Assembly: GCA_903826185.1 (NCBI GenBank)
Contig: CAIKDL010000025.1
Span: forward strand, 1-6,386
Direction of reading: 5' to 3'
DNA from: an uncultured bacterium
Lineage (GTDB): Bacteria > Patescibacteriota > Minisyncoccia > Phycocordibacterales > PALSA-1337
Length of the DNA: 6,386 bases
Shown: positions 5,083 to 6,386 of the stretch, piece by piece
Numbering within the stretch: the first letter of the stretch is position 1
Layout of the letters: every line of letters begins with the position of its first letter
The notes under the pieces: model-generated
What the model was told of the DNA's origin: nothing
Database searches by the model: none
What the model saw: the letters and a program-made list of their open reading frames with translations, nothing else
Translations under genes and position numbers: made by a program

Positions 5083-6386
5083 CTCATCTTTTGGAGTATC
5101 CTGATAATTTTGGCGTGCGTGCGTTTGGCACAATCCTTTTTTCAGGCGCGTCCTAATATTGGAGCCTGTTTGAAACAGGTTGTGAATGGTGTTGGAACTA
5201 TCTCTGGAGATCCGGAGCTCAAAGAAACTGGTCAGGTATTGGCGATCGATGTGAGAGAGATGGCCGTCTTGGGCACGCCATGTCCGAGTGATCTTACTAT
5301 TCGCGCCAAAGCGAAGCTTTATCCCAGATTCAAATTTGGCGATCAGGTGAATTTTGTTGGTAAGCTGAATGCACCTTTCAATTTCAAAAGCGACGATGGT
5401 CGAGCATTTGATTACAAAGGATATTTAGCTAAGGATGATATTTTTTATGAGATGAAAAGCGTGGGTCTGACGAAAATCTCGGATGCACCCATGAATTTGT
5501 CGGCCGCACTTTTTGCAGTCAAACGAGGCTTTGTGGCGAACTTAGATCGCACGCTTGGTGAGCCGTACTCGGCGCTTGCTGCTGGATTGGTCGTTGGTGA
5601 AAAGAGTGCTCTCGGTCCACAACTTCTCGAAGATTTCCGAACGGTTGGGCTGATACATATAGTGGTCTTATCTGGTTTCAACATCACCATTGTCGCCGAT
5701 GCTTTGCGTCGCATGCTCTCACCGCTGCCGCGTGTCTGGGGGATTGTCATCGGTGGAGTCGGTATGATTCTTTTCGGTATCCTTGTCGGTGGTGGCGCGA
5801 CTGTGGTTCGTTCATGTTTCATGGCCAGCCTAGCACTCTTCGCCGATCTTTCACGTCGTGACTATAGCGTGGTTCGTGCGCTAATGTTTGCGGCTCTGGT
5901 CATGCTCATCCAGAATCCGCTCATTCTGCTGCATGATCCGTCGTTTCAGCTTTCTTTTTTAGCAACGCTCGGACTTATTTTACTATCTTCACCGATCGAG
6001 AAGCACCTGACTTGGATACCAGACAAGTTTGGTATGCGCGGTACTGTTGCTTCTTGTTTTGCAACACAGATATTTGTGTCACCATTCATCCTTTATATGA
6101 TGGGTCAGCTTTCTTTGATCGGAGTCATCGTAAATATATTGGTTTTGCCTTTTATTCCGATCACGATGCTGGTGATATCTCTAACCGGAGCTACAGGTTT
6201 TCTGTCCGTGCTTATTCCATTCCCGGCTCTTATTTCTGTTTGGACCGCCGTTTCACAGTTTTTTGGTTGGTGTTCGCATCTGCTCTTGGCTTATGAGCTT
6301 TTCATGGTTCAGAATTTCGCGCGCGTACCATTTGCCGCTTTGCATGTCCCGATGTTTTCCGGCTGGTTTGTGGTTATCTTTTACAC
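5068..6386 (+). CDS. comEC: ComEC/Rec2-family DNA-uptake channel, 5' part (3' end outside window)
   Basis: ComEC forms the inner-membrane channel that takes single-stranded DNA into the cytoplasm during natural transformation. The frame stays open to the right edge (439 codons from ATG 5068). Residues 4-18 form a hydrophobic membrane segment (LIFWSILIILACV), followed by a soluble region (about 28-135) of the DUF4131/OB-like type: VNGVGTISGDPELKETG, FGDQVNFVGKL, and DYKGYLAKDDIFYEM. The competence domain begins around residue 165 with LAAGLVVGEKSALGPQLLEDFRTVG written across 172-195, then HIVVLSGFNI (197-206), the glycine-rich GGGATVVRS (241-249), and DPSFQLSFLATLGLILL (290-306). Several further hydrophobic segments follow, to FSGWFVVIFY at the edge. 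Whether a C-terminal metallo-beta-lactamase domain exists cannot be seen. ATG 5068 is preferred because it puts the membrane helix at the N terminus, but GTG 5050 remains possible. Confidence 0.94.
   Translation, partial: MKNGVLIFWSILIILACVRLAQSFFQARPNIGACLKQVVNGVGTISGDPELKETGQVLAIDVREMAVLGTPCPSDLTIRAKAKLYPRFKFGDQVNFVGKLNAPFNFKSDDGRAFDYKGYLAKDDIFYEMKSVGLTKISDAPMNLSAALFAVKRGFVANLDRTLGEPYSALAAGLVVGEKSALGPQLLEDFRTVGLIHIVVLSGFNITIVADALRRMLSPLPRVWGIVIGGVGMILFGILVGGGATVVRSCFMASLALFADLSRRDYSVVRALMFAALVMLIQNPLILLHDPSFQLSFLATLGLILLSSPIEKHLTWIPDKFGMRGTVASCFATQIFVSPFILYMMGQLSLIGVIVNILVLPFIPITMLVISLTGATGFLSVLIPFPALISVWTAVSQFFGWCSHLLLAYELFMVQNFARVPFAALHVPMFSGWFVVIFY

Noticed and set aside
5445..5822. A 125-residue minus-strand open frame inside comEC
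   Set aside because: It is antisense to a clear ComEC coding frame with recognisable motifs, is rich in Pro, Thr, Ser and Arg as expected of a shadow frame, and has no family match or ribosome site.
6012..6296. A 94-residue plus-strand frame near the right edge
   Set aside because: It lies in another frame of comEC, whose frame stays open with membrane segments throughout this stretch.
1..6386. CRISPR array, tRNA/rRNA, insertion sequence, toxin-antitoxin or phage-defence module
   Set aside because: No regularly spaced repeats, RNA-gene signatures, transposase motifs or defence-type domains were found; the six genes account for nearly all of the sequence.

Overview
The window looks like ordinary chromosomal (core) sequence from a bacterium, most likely a member of the Patescibacteria (CPR, Parcubacteria-like). 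Three things point there: the style of the ComEC core (HIVVLSGFNI-type motif), the HIT protein (RWVWDVP and HAHIW segments), and compact transcription signals, with -10 boxes lying 6-8 nt before ATG codons that lack a Shine-Dalgarno sequence. This placement is inferred from sequence style; no 16S rRNA or other marker lies in the window. There are no tRNA or rRNA genes, CRISPR arrays, insertion sequences or obvious mobile-element genes.

Layout, left to right: the 3' part of phosphoglycerate kinase (+, cut by the left edge); a small HIT-family nucleotide hydrolase/transferase (-); the single-strand exonuclease RecJ (+); a type I 3-dehydroquinate dehydratase, AroD-like (-); an RNase HI with a C-terminal hybrid-binding (viroplasmin-like) domain (+); and the 5' part of the DNA-uptake channel protein ComEC (+, cut by the right edge). 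Strands alternate almost gene by gene, giving two convergent pairs (pgk/HIT and recJ/aroD) and two divergent pairs (HIT/recJ and aroD/rnhA). Most genes therefore appear to be separate transcription units. Only rnhA-comEC could share a transcript.

Functionally, pgk belongs to lower glycolysis. recJ, rnhA and comEC all handle nucleic acid (5'-3' ssDNA degradation, RNA:DNA hybrid removal, ssDNA import), which is compatible with DNA uptake and salvage, but they are not one operon. The aroD-like gene stands apart: it is alone, has a clear Shine-Dalgarno and a strong intrinsic terminator, is somewhat richer in G+C, and lacks two active-site residues expected of type I dehydroquinases.

I found no convincing new multi-gene system. 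The points most worth checking are the repeated leaderless promoter architecture, the C-terminal position of the hybrid-binding domain in RNase H, the altered AroD active site, and the His-to-Trp change in the HIT triad.
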